64,000 nucleotides of DNA from Roseibium alexandrii DFL-11 (lineage in GTDB: Bacteria; Pseudomonadota; Alphaproteobacteria; Rhizobiales; Stappiaceae): contig NZ_CM011002.1 in assembly GCF_000158095.2 (NCBI RefSeq), positions 1,875,228 through 1,939,227 of the forward strand, in the 5' to 3' direction. The notes beneath the pieces were generated by a model that was not told where the DNA came from, did not search any database, and saw only the letters and a list, made by a program, of their open reading frames with translations. Made by a program: the position numbers and the translations under genes. The stretch's first letter is position 1. Every line of letters begins with the position of its first letter. Shown here one piece after another: positions 40,151 through 49,376 of this stretch.

Positions 40151-41068
40151 TTAGTTCTTGTTCTTTGCTTTACGTGCTTCAACGATGTTGACGTAAGCTT
40201 CATGAGTGATCGGCATGAAGCCTTTGGTCTCACCAGCAGCAACGCCGTACGCGCACTCAGGATCGAGGGAGTTCAGAGAAGCCATCAGAGCGGTCATTTT
40301 GATTTTGACGTCTTCCGGAAGCTTCTTGGAAAGAACGATCGGACCTTCCGGAATCACCGGCGAACGCCAGATTTCACGCAGTTCGGTCATGTCAACCAGG
40401 CCAGCATCGGACGCTTTACGCAGAGCGCCGGAGTTGTAGCCGTCTTCCCACTCACCAAGGCCGTCGGCCCAGGTAACGCCAGCGTCGATGTCGCCGTTGG
40501 ATACGGCAACGATTGTCTGCTCGTGGCCGCCGGTGAATTTTACGTCGCCGAAGTACTCACCCGGCGCCATGGAATAACCTTCCTGCGGGATGGCGATGGA
40601 CGGGATGAGGTAACCGGAGGTGGAGTTCGGATCACCAAAGCCGAAGACCTTGCCCTTCATGTCTTCCAGGGAGTTGATTTCGTTGTCAACGCGAGCAAAC
40701 CCGATGGAATAGTAGCCGTAACCGCCGTCAACATTGACTTTTACCAAAACCGGATCAACAGCTTCCGGGTCGGTCAGATAGACTTTGGCGTAAGACGATG
40801 CGCCGAGCCAAGCCATGTCGAGGTTGCCGCCGAGCAGGCCTTCGATCACGCCGTTGTAGTCAGCCGGTGCGAACAGCTTGACCGGAACACCGAGAAGATC
40901 AGCGGTTTTTTCTTCAAGGCAAGTATATGCACGCAGACGATCGGAAGCGTTTTCGCCGCCGAGAATACCGATGCGGAATTCAGTGATTTCTTCAGCAACG
41001 GCAGAAGTTGCGTTCAGAGCGATCATGCTGACTGCAGCCAGCGCAGCAACTTTGGAAACCAGTTTCAT
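40151..41068 (-). CDS. phnD: Phosphonate ABC transporter substrate-binding protein PhnD
   Basis: A 305-residue periplasmic binding protein. Signal peptide MKLVSKVAALAAVSMIALN up to AVAEE, then FRIGILGGENASDRLRAY, MAWLGASSYAKVY and GKVFGFGDPNSTSGYLIPS, the conserved ligand-loop segments of the PhnD family. GGAG precedes ATG 41068 by eight bases. The ligand (phosphonate, phosphite or phosphate ester) cannot be told from sequence. Abundant product expected from the strong ribosome site. Confidence 0.94.
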   Translation of the reverse strand: MKLVSKVAALAAVSMIALNATSAVAEEITEFRIGILGGENASDRLRAYTCLEEKTADLLGVPVKLFAPADYNGVIEGLLGGNLDMAWLGASSYAKVYLTDPEAVDPVLVKVNVDGGYGYYSIGFARVDNEINSLEDMKGKVFGFGDPNSTSGYLIPSIAIPQEGYSMAPGEYFGDVKFTGGHEQTIVAVSNGDIDAGVTWADGLGEWEDGYNSGALRKASDAGLVDMTELREIWRSPVIPEGPIVLSKKLPEDVKIKMTALMASLNSLDPECAYGVAAGETKGFMPITHEAYVNIVEARKAKNKN

Positions 41069-41120
41069 TTGGGATACTCCCCGAGTTCGGTAAATGGTGA
41101 CGTTTAACTTGGAAGCAGGG

Positions 41121-41954
41121 TCAGACCGCTGCTGCCGCCGGGGCCACCGCACCGGCGGATTCTTGGGTGCCGGACTGCCCGGCATCGATGGCGGTCGATG
41201 TGGCCGCCTCGTTGAAACTTTCATCAGCGCCGTAGATTTCGCGCGCCACATTCGTGGTCAGCGCATCCGGCGCGCCATCAAAGACGATGAAACCATCCCG
41301 CATTCCGATCACGCGGTCGCAGTAGGTGCGTGCTGTGTCGAGCGTATGCAGGTTACAAATGACAATCTTGTGGTCGCGCACATGGATTTCACGCAGCGCG
41401 TCCATCACGATCTTGGCGTTCATCGGGTCAAGAGACGCGATCGGTTCATCCGCCAGTATCATGTGCGGATCTTGCATCAGCGCCCGCGCAATCGCCACGC
41501 GCTGCTGCTGGCCGCCGGACAGCTCCTCGGCCCGTTTTGTTGCCTCTTGGGCAATCCCAAGCCGGTCTAGCGCAGCAAGTGCACTGTTCACATCGTCCTG
41601 GCCGAAAATGTTAAAGAGGCTCTTCAGTGTGCCATGGCCGTTCAAGCGGCCGAGCATGACGTTGGTCACCACATCCAGGCGCGGCACCAGATTGAACTGC
41701 TGGAACACCATCGCGCAGTCACGCTGCCAGCGGCGCATCATGCCGCCTTTGAGGCTCAAAATATCGCGGTTATTAAAGAGGATCTGACCGGAAGTTGCCG
41801 GCGTCAACCGGTTGATCATGCGCAGCAAGGTCGATTTGCCTGCACCGGAGCGGCCGATAATGCCAACCATCTGCGGTTTATCAATGTTGAAAGATACCTT
41901 GTTCACCGCAGTCCGGGACCCAAAGGTCTTGGTGACGTCCTGAAATTGAATCAC
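41121..41954 (-). CDS. phnC: Phosphonate ABC transporter ATP-binding protein PhnC
   Basis: A 277-residue ATPase with Walker [10 protein letters not shown], the signature [15 protein letters not shown], Walker B MILADEP and the H-loop in CNLHTLD. Start is GTG 41954. The last 40 residues are Ala- and Ser-rich and look disordered. It is the first gene of the phnCDEE operon; two Pho-box-like sites lie 56-118 bases upstream. Confidence 0.94.
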   Translation of the reverse strand: MIQFQDVTKTFGSRTAVNKVSFNIDKPQMVGIIGRSGAGKSTLLRMINRLTPATSGQILFNNRDILSLKGGMMRRWQRDCAMVFQQFNLVPRLDVVTNVMLGRLNGHGTLKSLFNIFGQDDVNSALAALDRLGIAQEATKRAEELSGGQQQRVAIARALMQDPHMILADEPIASLDPMNAKIVMDALREIHVRDHKIVICNLHTLDTARTYCDRVIGMRDGFIVFDGAPDALTTNVAREIYGADESFNEAATSTAIDAGQSGTQESAGAVAPAAAAV

Positions 41955-42010
41955 GCGGCAGCCCTGTCCGTGTTTGTTCGTATTTGCTGCGCGACAAGAG
42001 CCATTCGGGC

Positions 42011-42028
42011 GTAACAGTGAGATGACAG
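42011..42028 (-). promoter_or_regulatory. Pho box upstream of phnC, proximal
   Basis: On the minus strand CTGTCAT-CTCA-CTGTTAC: two 7-base direct repeats with a 4-base spacer, the PhoB-binding layout. It lies 56 bases before the phnC start codon. Confidence 0.75.
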
Positions 42029-42054
42029 GAATTTATCAGTCCCTTGAAGAAACG

Positions 42055-42072
42055 ATGACACTTCAATGACAA
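42055..42072 (-). promoter_or_regulatory. Pho box upstream of phnC, distal
   Basis: On the minus strand TTGTCAT-TGAA-GTGTCAT, the same 7-4-7 layout, 26 bases upstream of the proximal site. Confidence 0.65.
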
Positions 42073-42339
42073 AGGCCTGCCGGGACATGCCGGTCGCCGG
42101 GCCAGGGCTTGTTTTTCCTGCCTCCTCAGAGGGTTCTGCATTGCGCGGCAAATCATGGTTGCAAGAGAAGAACAAAGCCCGAGAAGCGTGTTTCCGCTCT
42201 GAAATAATAGCCAGCTGCTGTGAACCAACCGAAACTGAGGAAAAGGGAAAGAGTTCATGGATACGTCATCAAAGCGTCACGCTTCGTGATGCGACCAAGG
42301 CTATCCATCTGCGCCTGTCACAAACCAATGGAACCAACC

Positions 42340-42966
42340 ATGTCCGCACCGCACCAAAAACCCGGCCTGACCGAAGCCCCCAATGTCCACCCTGACGCGG
42401 TCGTTCAGAACTGTGAGCTCGGTAAGTGGACGGAAGTCGGCGCGCTGACCGAAATGCGCGAAAGCCAGATGGACGATTATTCCTACATTGTTCAGGAAGG
42501 GGATGTGGTCTGGTCAACGATTGGCAAGTTCTGCTCGATTGCCCGGCGGGTGCGTCTCAATCCGGGAAATCATGCCACCTGGCGCGCGTCACAACATCAC
42601 TTTAGCTATCGGGCGGCCGCCTATGGGCTGGGTGATGATGACCAGGAGTTCTTTCAATGGCGCAAGGACGATTGGGTCACAATCGGCCACGATGTCTGGA
42701 TCGGTCATAATGTGACGGTTCTGGCCGGAGTCACAATCGGGACCGGGGCAATCGTTGCCGCAGGCGCGGTCGTGTCGAAAGACGTTCCGCCCTATACGAT
42801 TGTCGGCGGTGTTCCGGCGAAACCAATCAAACGCCGGTTTACGGAAACCCAGGAAGAGGCTCTGATGGAGATCGCCTGGTGGGATTGGAGCCACGATCAG
42901 TTGAAGGAGCGCTTGACCGATTTTCGCAATTTGCCGATCGACGGATTCATAGAGAAGTATCGCTGA
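42340..42966 (+). CDS. Hexapeptide-repeat acyltransferase, phosphonate-associated
   Basis: A 208-residue left-handed beta-helix transferase resembling chloramphenicol and virginiamycin acetyltransferases. [15 protein letters not shown] holds the usual catalytic His region, and [19 protein letters not shown] to [22 protein letters not shown] is the hexapeptide coil. The subfamily is usually found within phosphonate (phn) loci, matching its place divergent from phnC. The acylated molecule is not known. I start at ATG 42340; the upstream frame looks non-coding. Confidence 0.87.
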   Translation: MSAPHQKPGLTEAPNVHPDAVVQNCELGKWTEVGALTEMRESQMDDYSYIVQEGDVVWSTIGKFCSIARRVRLNPGNHATWRASQHHFSYRAAAYGLGDDDQEFFQWRKDDWVTIGHDVWIGHNVTVLAGVTIGTGAIVAAGAVVSKDVPPYTIVGGVPAKPIKRRFTETQEEALMEIAWWDWSHDQLKERLTDFRNLPIDGFIEKYR

Positions 42967-43598
42967 CCTATTATTTTGCCGGAAAATCATTTCTAAACTT
43001 GCATTTGATTTCCGTAAGGGAACTCAACTCACTACAAGGCCTGCATTTCTGCGGCTATCAGAAGAAATAGATGACTTTCCCCACAAGTCACAATGGTTAA
43101 CAGGGCCGATTCGACAGCGCTGAAATCCTGTGGTGAACTTCAATCAACAGCACGGCAAAGACCTGTTTCGGACCGCCAACCAAAGCATACGGTTCTTGCC
43201 ATCGCTGTCTGGGCACAGTCCCAAGGGGCCGCTTGCGGCTCTCGCGGACCGGCTGTGAGGCACCCAGGTTGCGCTTGATGCGGAGCGCTCCGCAGCCAGC
43301 GCCCCGGCTCTCCGGTGAGCAGCGGGTTATCTGCAATGTCGGTGCAGGCTTTAAGTCTCTTCGGGGATGAGAAGTCCGCAGACACCAGATGTCTTCGGAG
43401 ATCTGATGTCGAGTTGAGATCAAGACGGACTATCGATCCCGCTTCGGCAGGTTTCCGGGTCCGATAACCTTGACCTGAACAGGGGGGTGTTGGTGAAAGC
43501 CGACACCCTTTCTGTTATTCCGCATAGAATCCCACAGAAACGCTTGATCTCCGGCGAACCGTGGCCAAACCTAACCGTGCCACAGCCGGGAGCAGCAA
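42967..43598. other. Unexplained 632-bp intergenic region
   Basis: No recognised gene. It holds a perfect 14-bp palindrome GCGGAGCGCTCCGC at 43280-43293 and a near-perfect stem GACACCAGAT / ATCTGATGTC at about 43380-43409. A minus-strand frame (43097-43423, 108 codons) is rich in Arg and Pro and unlike any family I know. Could be a structured RNA or a decayed gene. Confidence 0.45.
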
Positions 43599-43961
43599 GT
43601 GACATATCTTCTCAATCGCCTGACACTCTACGCTCGTGATGTGGAAGCCGTTGCCGAATTTTATTGTCGGCACTTCGGCTACACAGCGAGGCCTGCAGAT
43701 GGCGGTTTGATTGAGCTGCATAGCCTTGACGAAGGATGCCAACTCCTTCTGCATCCATTGGCAAAAGGCCGGAAAGCCGGACAAACCCTCGTTAAACTGG
43801 TTTTTCAGGTCGAAGATGTTGTTTCTGAGAAATCGGTCCTTGCCAAAAAAGGACTGGAATTCGGCCCGATACACCAGGGCAACGGATATCAATTTGCCAA
43901 TACCAAGGATCCGGCTGGCAACGCAGTATCCATCTCAAACAGGGTTTTTAGGGGTTCCTGA
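43599..43961 (+). CDS. VOC (glyoxalase/bleomycin-resistance) superfamily protein
   Basis: A 120-residue single-domain VOC protein. NRLTLYARDVEAVAEFYCRHFGY and the C-terminal KDPAGNAVSISNR are the paired beta-alpha-beta modules. Possible metal ligands are His or Glu in GGLIELHSL, but the full glyoxalase set is not evident. GTG 43599 follows GGGAG. Function unclear. The XRE regulator gene follows in the same direction, 49 bases on. Confidence 0.82.
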   Translation: MTYLLNRLTLYARDVEAVAEFYCRHFGYTARPADGGLIELHSLDEGCQLLLHPLAKGRKAGQTLVKLVFQVEDVVSEKSVLAKKGLEFGPIHQGNGYQFANTKDPAGNAVSISNRVFRGS

Positions 43962-44010
43962 CGCGATTTCAGAAGCTGCCGAACAGTCCGGCATTTGGTA
44001 TGGTAGTGCT

Positions 44011-44583
44011 ATGTTTGATCCTGGCACCGCGCTTTCAAGAAACCTCGGCCCGTCCCTTCGCCGCTGGCGGGTGCTCAATCGCGTCAAACAGCAGGCACTG
44101 GCCGATGAGCTCGGGGTGTCCCAATCCAAAGTCTCGCGCTGGGAAAGCGGTGCTTCAGAGCCTGACGGACTTGACCGCTCCAAAGTGGAACGGCTGTTGC
44201 TCGCGCGACCCAACAGTGCAGCAGACCGGGCCTTGGTGGAGCTTGTCAGCGGTAACAGCGCGCCGGTTCATCTGGTGTGCGATCTCAGCCACAAGCTGCT
44301 TGCCGTCTCCCCTGCCCGGGCGCAGGACTGGCATGCGGGCGTGAAAGAGCTAATGGATCGCCCGCTTTGGCCTTATGCGTCGGAAGGGATCCAGACAGCC
44401 GAACAGAGCCTTGGCGTAAAGGGCTGGTTCGAACCTCACACACCAGACGTCGTGTTTTCAACGGAGCGCGCTGATTTTCCGGAGATGACGATCCCGGAAA
44501 GCCGGATCCGGATCACGCGGCTCGCCCTGTCCGACGGGCGCTTTGCCCGGCTTGTGCGGGACGACACTGCCCGGCTTGCATAA
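44011..44583 (+). CDS. XRE family transcriptional regulator
   Basis: A 190-residue protein with an N-terminal Cro/CI helix-turn-helix (LRRWRVLNRVKQQALADELG and VSQSKVSRWESGASEPD). The C-terminal part (about 80-190) has a PAS-like flavour (VHLVCDLSHKLLAVSPA) with no clear ligand motif. ATG 44011 chosen; the upstream frame overlaps the VOC gene and is spurious. Target genes are unknown. Confidence 0.85.
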   Translation: MFDPGTALSRNLGPSLRRWRVLNRVKQQALADELGVSQSKVSRWESGASEPDGLDRSKVERLLLARPNSAADRALVELVSGNSAPVHLVCDLSHKLLAVSPARAQDWHAGVKELMDRPLWPYASEGIQTAEQSLGVKGWFEPHTPDVVFSTERADFPEMTIPESRIRITRLALSDGRFARLVRDDTARLA

Positions 44584-44632
44584 AATATTCAGCGTGTCGT
44601 CAAGCGTTGTTGGCCGGGGTAAACTTCCGCCC

Positions 44633-45256
44633 ATGAACAGCAAATCCAACGGCAACCACGCCCCCTTTATTGACCATGGCCGGCTGACCGGTCTTCTTGC
44701 CTTTTTTCAGGCAGCCGAACAGCTCAAGGACACTTTGCGATCCGGCACCAGCCGGAGCGGTCGAGCGGAGAGTACTGCGGAGCACAGCTGGCGGCTGTGT
44801 TTGATGGTTCTGCTCTTTGAGAAAGACATCGTTGGTGTCGATATCAAAAAGCTGCTCAAGTTGTGTGTTCTTCATGACCTTGGCGAAGCAATCTCTGGTG
44901 ATGTTCCAGCCCCGCACCAATCGGACGGCGACAACCGGCAGGAGCGCGAAAGACGGGACTTTCAAGCGCTGTGTGCCGACCTGCCCGATGACGTGGCCAG
45001 TGATTTCATGGTGCTTTGGGACGAATACGCCGATGCCGTGACACCAGAAGCGCAACTTGCCAAAGCCTTCGATAAGCTGGAAACCATGCTGCAGCACCAG
45101 CTCATGCCGGCTGCCGATGCCGATTTCCATGCCTTCAATTTGAGTTATGGACGAGACCGGACTGAGGTCTTTCCCCTCACACGCCAGATTCGCGAACGGG
45201 TCGACGCTCGAACAAAAGAGCTCATAAAAGACCGTAAAAGCGCCCAAAATGCTTAG
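44633..45256 (+). CDS. HD-domain phosphohydrolase, YfbR/HDDC2-like
   Basis: A 207-residue HD protein. The metal ligands are seen as His in ESTAEHSWRLCL, the HD pair in LKLCVLHDLGEAISGDVPA, and Asp in AFDKLETM. This set is typical of 5-prime deoxynucleotidases of the YfbR/HD_3 group, which trim dNMP pools; the exact substrate is inferred. ATG 44633 chosen since the upstream frame overlaps the XRE gene. The convergent neighbour is the beta-repeat protein. Confidence 0.83.
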   Translation: MNSKSNGNHAPFIDHGRLTGLLAFFQAAEQLKDTLRSGTSRSGRAESTAEHSWRLCLMVLLFEKDIVGVDIKKLLKLCVLHDLGEAISGDVPAPHQSDGDNRQERERRDFQALCADLPDDVASDFMVLWDEYADAVTPEAQLAKAFDKLETMLQHQLMPAADADFHAFNLSYGRDRTEVFPLTRQIRERVDARTKELIKDRKSAQNA

Positions 45257-45317
45257 GCGGCGTAGGTATCAGATCCTTATCTCTTGTCCAGTCATGGCAG
45301 ATATGCATCGATTGCGG

Positions 45318-46337
45318 TCAAATATTGACGACCAGCCCGGTTGTGTCTGCAGTCACACCGCCGGATTTTGCCTTCACGGATTCTGACTTTGCCGCAACAG
45401 TACTGTTTTCGGTTGAGATTGTCTTGGATGCTGCCTTTAGCTCCGTCATCTCCACGGACATCTGTTTGATCTGGGCGGCCATGGTTTCATTGCTGACCAG
45501 AAGGGTCTTGAGTTTGACAGCCAGTTCTTTCAGGTCCACCTCTTTGCCGGTGACTTCTGCAGCTATACCAACCACGTCGACTGTCATTGCCGCCATACCA
45601 ACGGCAACCGTGGCGTTGATCTCCGTCGTCGCGCCCATACCGATGCTCAATTCACCGCCGCCGAAAATGGCAAGCGATCCGCCGAACGTCATGTCGATGC
45701 TGTTGCCTTCGGTAAAGCTCTTGGTATTGCCGGAATTGTACTCGTAGGTGTCGCCGGCAATGGTTTTGGTTTCTTCCTTGGCATTGGTCTGGATAACCCC
45801 GGTTCCGTCACCCGCTGACAACGTGATGTCCTTGCCCGCTCCGCTGGAGATGGAAACGACTTCTGCGGACGAAGACATTTCCAGTTTTCCGGAGCTCGTT
45901 ACTGATGCTGCCCCGTCGACATTCACCGTGTAGTCACCGTTGACTTGCTGGCTGAAATCAGCGGTTTCCAGATACATTTTCTCCTCAGCCTTGACGAGGA
46001 TCCGGCCATCACAGGCCAGCAGGATCCCGTCTCCGCCTCCGGATGCATTCTTGTAGACATTGGCAGTGCTGCCCTCATCGATGATATGCTGGTGCGGGTA
46101 CCAATCTGCCAGCTCGTCAGCTCTAAATGCCTGCTCCTCGATGTCCGCATACTCACCAAGTCGGAAGACGGCTCCGAGGCGGTGTTCATCCTCCTCTGAG
46201 CTCGTAGACGGCACATAAAAGTAGCAACTGCGGCTTGAATCCATGCGCGCGGCAGCGTTGCTCGCAGCGCTTGCTGCTATGTTGTCCAGGTTCGCTGTGT
46301 CCGGGTCGTAAAACCCGTTCCAGTCAGCCAGCGCCAT
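45318..46337 (-). CDS. Beta-repeat protein resembling gp5/VgrG C-terminal spike
   Basis: A 339-residue protein. After an N-terminal region of about 110 residues comes a run of short Gly-, Ser- and Thr-rich beta repeats (DYTVNVDGAASVTSSGKLEM, DITLSAGDGTGVIQTNAKEE, TKTIAGDTYEYNSGNTKSF), like the needle of phage gp5 or T6SS VgrG. The C-terminus (about 240-335) is helical and heptad-like (LAVKLKTLLVSNETMAAQIK), then a small repeat. No signal peptide. No other phage or T6SS genes are near. GGAGA precedes ATG 46337. Identity as a spike protein is inference. Confidence 0.5.
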   Translation of the reverse strand: MALADWNGFYDPDTANLDNIAASAASNAAARMDSSRSCYFYVPSTSSEEDEHRLGAVFRLGEYADIEEQAFRADELADWYPHQHIIDEGSTANVYKNASGGGDGILLACDGRILVKAEEKMYLETADFSQQVNGDYTVNVDGAASVTSSGKLEMSSSAEVVSISSGAGKDITLSAGDGTGVIQTNAKEETKTIAGDTYEYNSGNTKSFTEGNSIDMTFGGSLAIFGGGELSIGMGATTEINATVAVGMAAMTVDVVGIAAEVTGKEVDLKELAVKLKTLLVSNETMAAQIKQMSVEMTELKAASKTISTENSTVAAKSESVKAKSGGVTADTTGLVVNI

Positions 46338-46616
46338 TGAACGTCTCCACGTCTTTTTTTGTTTCTCTCGGCCACAACAAACGCGGCCGCCTTACAGCAG
46401 CCGCGCATTTTTATGTCTGGTAGTTTAACGGGCGCATTTTAAAGCCGGATTAGCAGCTTCACTCGAGTTGTCGTCAGATTGTTAGGCAGCGTTAACCAAT
46501 CCGATGCCGATAGCATCAAACCCGCACATAAGCACAAACCCGGACTGCCTTGAACGTGGGGCTCGCGATCGTCAAATAAACTTGCAGATGCTTACAAACC
46601 ACTCGGGAGGTCAGGA

Positions 46617-46997
46617 ATGTACGAGATTTTGCCACGCAGCGACGGAGCCGTGCTCGGTGTGAAGGTTTCCGGCACGCTGACGATAGAGGAAGAAAAAGAG
46701 CTGATTGCCAAGGCGGATGAATTGGTCTCAACCTATGGCAAGGTGAGTTTTGTGGTGGTTCTTGGCGAACATGTCGGTGTCTCACTGAAAGCAGTGGCGT
46801 CCGACATCAAATGGATCATAACCCATATGGACAAGATCGCGCGGGTTGCCGTTGTGACAGACAGCAAATTTGTCTCGGCGCTCGTGGATATAGACGCCGC
46901 CTTCGCAAACCTGGCCGGCATTAAGGAACAACACTTTTCAACTGCCGAACTCGACGCCGCCTGGGATTGGATCGAGGAAACGATGCCTACGCCGTGA
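46617..46997 (+). CDS. SpoIIAA-like (STAS-related) protein
   Basis: A 126-residue protein of the SpoIIAA-like superfamily. VLGVKVSGTLTIEEEKELI at the start and DIKWIITHMDKIARVAVVTDS in the middle are characteristic. Known members bind lipid or take part in stress signalling, but no role is firmly known. GGGAGGTC precedes ATG 46617. Its last 11 bases overlap the end of the convergent amidotransferase gene. Confidence 0.82.
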   Translation: MYEILPRSDGAVLGVKVSGTLTIEEEKELIAKADELVSTYGKVSFVVVLGEHVGVSLKAVASDIKWIITHMDKIARVAVVTDSKFVSALVDIDAAFANLAGIKEQHFSTAELDAAWDWIEETMPTP

Positions 46998-47775
46998 GCA
47001 GCTCTTCGTCGCTCAAAAAGGCGCATTGCTCGACCTTGCCGCCGGAGACCGTGATCATGTGCCCGTGCGGCACTTCCATCCAGCAGTTTCGCGCCTCGTC
47101 TAGTGGCTCGGAGACCACCATGACGCCGTCGTTGAACTCGCGGTAATAGAGGGTCGGCGGATAGCTGTCTGATGCGTACCGCGCTGCATAGAGTGTCTCG
47201 CCATCCGACCAGGCAGAGGCAAAACGCATGTGCGGCGTGCAGCCGGAATATTTTGACAGCGCTTCAGCCTCATGAACCGCGCGGGCCATCGCCGCGCGTG
47301 GATGGTGTTTGAGCCCATAGGCGAGCGCAATCAAAAAGAGGCTCTCGCTGTCGGTGCCGCCCATCCGGTCGCGGTAAAGATCGTCCGGGATCATGTTGTC
47401 GAGCCGCCGGCGGACCTTGTCATACCCGCCGATCTGACCGTTGTGCATGAACGTCCAGCGGTCGAAGGTAAACGGGTGGCAATTGTCCCGTGTCGTTGCC
47501 GTGCCGGTCGACGCGCGGACATGGGCCAGGAAGTGCCCCGACTGGATGTGCTTTGCGATCTGCAACAGATTCGGATCCGACCAGGCCGGGCGCACATCCT
47601 TGTAAAGACAGGCCGTTCCCTTGTCACCATACCAGGCAACGCCAAACCCGTCCGCATTCACCGCCGTTTTGCAGGACGTTGCATTGCGGCTCTGATCAAT
47701 CAGCGAATGATGCGGATCGCAGATGACTTCTTCCAGGTATTTCGGAGCCCCGCTCCAGGCAGCCCATCGGCACAT
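46987..47775 (-). CDS. Class II glutamine amidotransferase (YafJ-like)
   Basis: A 262-residue Ntn hydrolase. The nucleophile is Cys2 in MCRWAAWSGAP after Met removal. VNADGFGVAWYGDKG, HVRASTGTATTRDNCHPF and FMHNGQIGGY form the glutamine site. The protein has the amidotransferase domain only, with no synthase domain; the acceptor of the ammonia is unknown. It follows the class V aminotransferase gene by 15 bases, so they are probably an operon. Confidence 0.9.
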   Translation of the reverse strand: MCRWAAWSGAPKYLEEVICDPHHSLIDQSRNATSCKTAVNADGFGVAWYGDKGTACLYKDVRPAWSDPNLLQIAKHIQSGHFLAHVRASTGTATTRDNCHPFTFDRWTFMHNGQIGGYDKVRRRLDNMIPDDLYRDRMGGTDSESLFLIALAYGLKHHPRAAMARAVHEAEALSKYSGCTPHMRFASAWSDGETLYAARYASDSYPPTLYYREFNDGVMVVSEPLDEARNCWMEVPHGHMITVSGGKVEQCAFLSDEELLTA

Positions 47776-47790
47776 GTTCGCTCTTAATCC

Positions 47791-49272
47791 TTATGCAGCT
47801 TTTTGCGCGGCCTTGAACCTTGCGGTCGTTTCATCGCACGCATAGCTGTCGGCGACCGGGTACGGCTTACGCGCCAGCTGGTCGACGGCCTGGATGATCT
47901 GATCGGCTTTCACGTCATCCAGAAGAACGGAAAAATTGAGCCGGGTCCAGCCGGGTTTCTTCAGTTCTTCACCGGAAAGAATGCCATCGCGCAGGGCGTC
48001 GGATTCCGCCCGGTCGATGCCGAGCAGCCGATGGGCGTACGGCCCGGCGCAGGCGCAGCCACCGCGCGCCTGAACCCCGTAAACATCCGACAGCATCCGT
48101 GTGACCAGCTGTTGGTGGATGTACCCGCCGCGCTCCAGGTCCTTCACCCGGACAGAGAAGATCGGCATGGTGAGGCTTGCCTCCAGATTGCCGAGGATCT
48201 CGATTGCCGGATTTTTCTGCCAGGCTGCCAGGGCCCGGGCGCGCCAGGCTTCGTTACGGGCATCCATTTCTGCCTGACCGATGGCTTCCTTCACCAGGAA
48301 CGCCAGCGCTGCGCGGATATCACCGATGACATTCGGCGTTCCGGCTTCCTCACGGGCGGTGATGTTTTCGGAGTAGTCATGCCCCCACGGAGAGACGAAA
48401 CGCACCGTTCCGCCGCCTGGAAACACCGGTGTCTTAATGCAGACCGCCTGTTTGCGCACGATCATGACACCGGATGCGGCCGGACCACCAATAAACTTGT
48501 GCGGGGAGACAACAACCGCGTCTTTTTCTGCGTCCGTGCCCGGCTTCATGTCGATCGGCAGGTAAGGCCCAGATCCGGCACAGTCCCAGACACTCAATGC
48601 ACCATGGCGTTTCAGGATCCGCGTAACGGCAACATCATCGGTCACAATACCGGTGACATTCGACATCAGCGAAAACGCGCCGACGGTCAAACGTCCAGAT
48701 GCTTTGTCGGTGAGAACCGCGTCCAGTTCCAAAAGGTCCGGACCGCCATCGGCCGCTTCGCCGATCTCGATGACCTCGGCGCCGCATTCCCGCCACGGCA
48801 GAATGTCGGAGTGGTGCTCGTAAGGGCCGAGAATCACCAACGGGTTTTGGCCGCGTTCCGCGGCTCCGGAGACTCCCAGCAGGTGAACCAGACGGTTGAG
48901 ACCTGCCGTTGCACCTGACCCGCAAAAGACCGTGGCGTAGCTGTCATAGGCCCGGCAGATGCGGGCAATCTCGGACCGCGCGGCCTCGCGCATCCGGGTC
49001 ATGGCCATCCCGCAGTAAGAAGCTTCGGTGTGGCTGTTGGCATAGACCGGAAGCACCTCTTCCATGACGAAGTCCTCGACCTGCCGAAGGGCCCGGCCGG
49101 AGGCGACATAATCGGCATAGATCATCTTTTTCGGGCCAAACGGTCCCTCAATCACCATGCCGTCTCCGATCAGGCCAGCGCGCAGCCGATCGATCAGGTC
49201 CGGGTCTTTCAAAGCGCGTTTGAATGCATCGAGCGCAGTTCGGGAAGAAGCGTGGTGTTGAGATTGGGTCAT
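47791..49272 (-). CDS. Class V aminotransferase / cysteine desulfurase-like PLP enzyme
   Basis: A 493-residue PLP enzyme. The PLP lysine is in VVSPHKFIGGPAASG, the substrate-side ANSHTEASYCG near residue 80, and a Cys-rich active loop ARGGCACAGPYAHRLLG near residue 400. It is longer than SufS or IscS and its partner specificity is not clear; an amino-acid lyase or desulfurase is the likely class. ATG 49272 has GGAG six bases upstream. It is divergent from the Lrp regulator. Confidence 0.87.
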   Translation of the reverse strand: MTQSQHHASSRTALDAFKRALKDPDLIDRLRAGLIGDGMVIEGPFGPKKMIYADYVASGRALRQVEDFVMEEVLPVYANSHTEASYCGMAMTRMREAARSEIARICRAYDSYATVFCGSGATAGLNRLVHLLGVSGAAERGQNPLVILGPYEHHSDILPWRECGAEVIEIGEAADGGPDLLELDAVLTDKASGRLTVGAFSLMSNVTGIVTDDVAVTRILKRHGALSVWDCAGSGPYLPIDMKPGTDAEKDAVVVSPHKFIGGPAASGVMIVRKQAVCIKTPVFPGGGTVRFVSPWGHDYSENITAREEAGTPNVIGDIRAALAFLVKEAIGQAEMDARNEAWRARALAAWQKNPAIEILGNLEASLTMPIFSVRVKDLERGGYIHQQLVTRMLSDVYGVQARGGCACAGPYAHRLLGIDRAESDALRDGILSGEELKKPGWTRLNFSVLLDDVKADQIIQAVDQLARKPYPVADSYACDETTARFKAAQKAA

Positions 49273-49376
49273 GCTCTGCTCCAAATGTCTTTGAACGGAT
49301 CATACGACCAAGCATATTCAGAAATCCGCACCTATTTTGATTGCTGATCTCTCTAATTTGTGTCATTTGATCTTTA

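Larger units (their letters stand above)
41955..42339. other. Divergent regulatory region phnC / acyltransferase
   Basis: 385 bp between two oppositely oriented genes of phosphonate type. On the minus strand it holds two Pho-box-like sites (listed separately). No matching site reads toward the acyltransferase gene. Nothing else coding seen. Confidence 0.6.

Noticed and set aside
43097..43423. Protein gene on the minus strand of the dark region
   Set aside because: No ribosome site, odd Arg/Pro/Cys composition and overlap with strong hairpins.
45318..46997. Type VI secretion or phage tail cluster
   Set aside because: Only one spike-like protein; no sheath, tube, baseplate or ATPase genes in the window.
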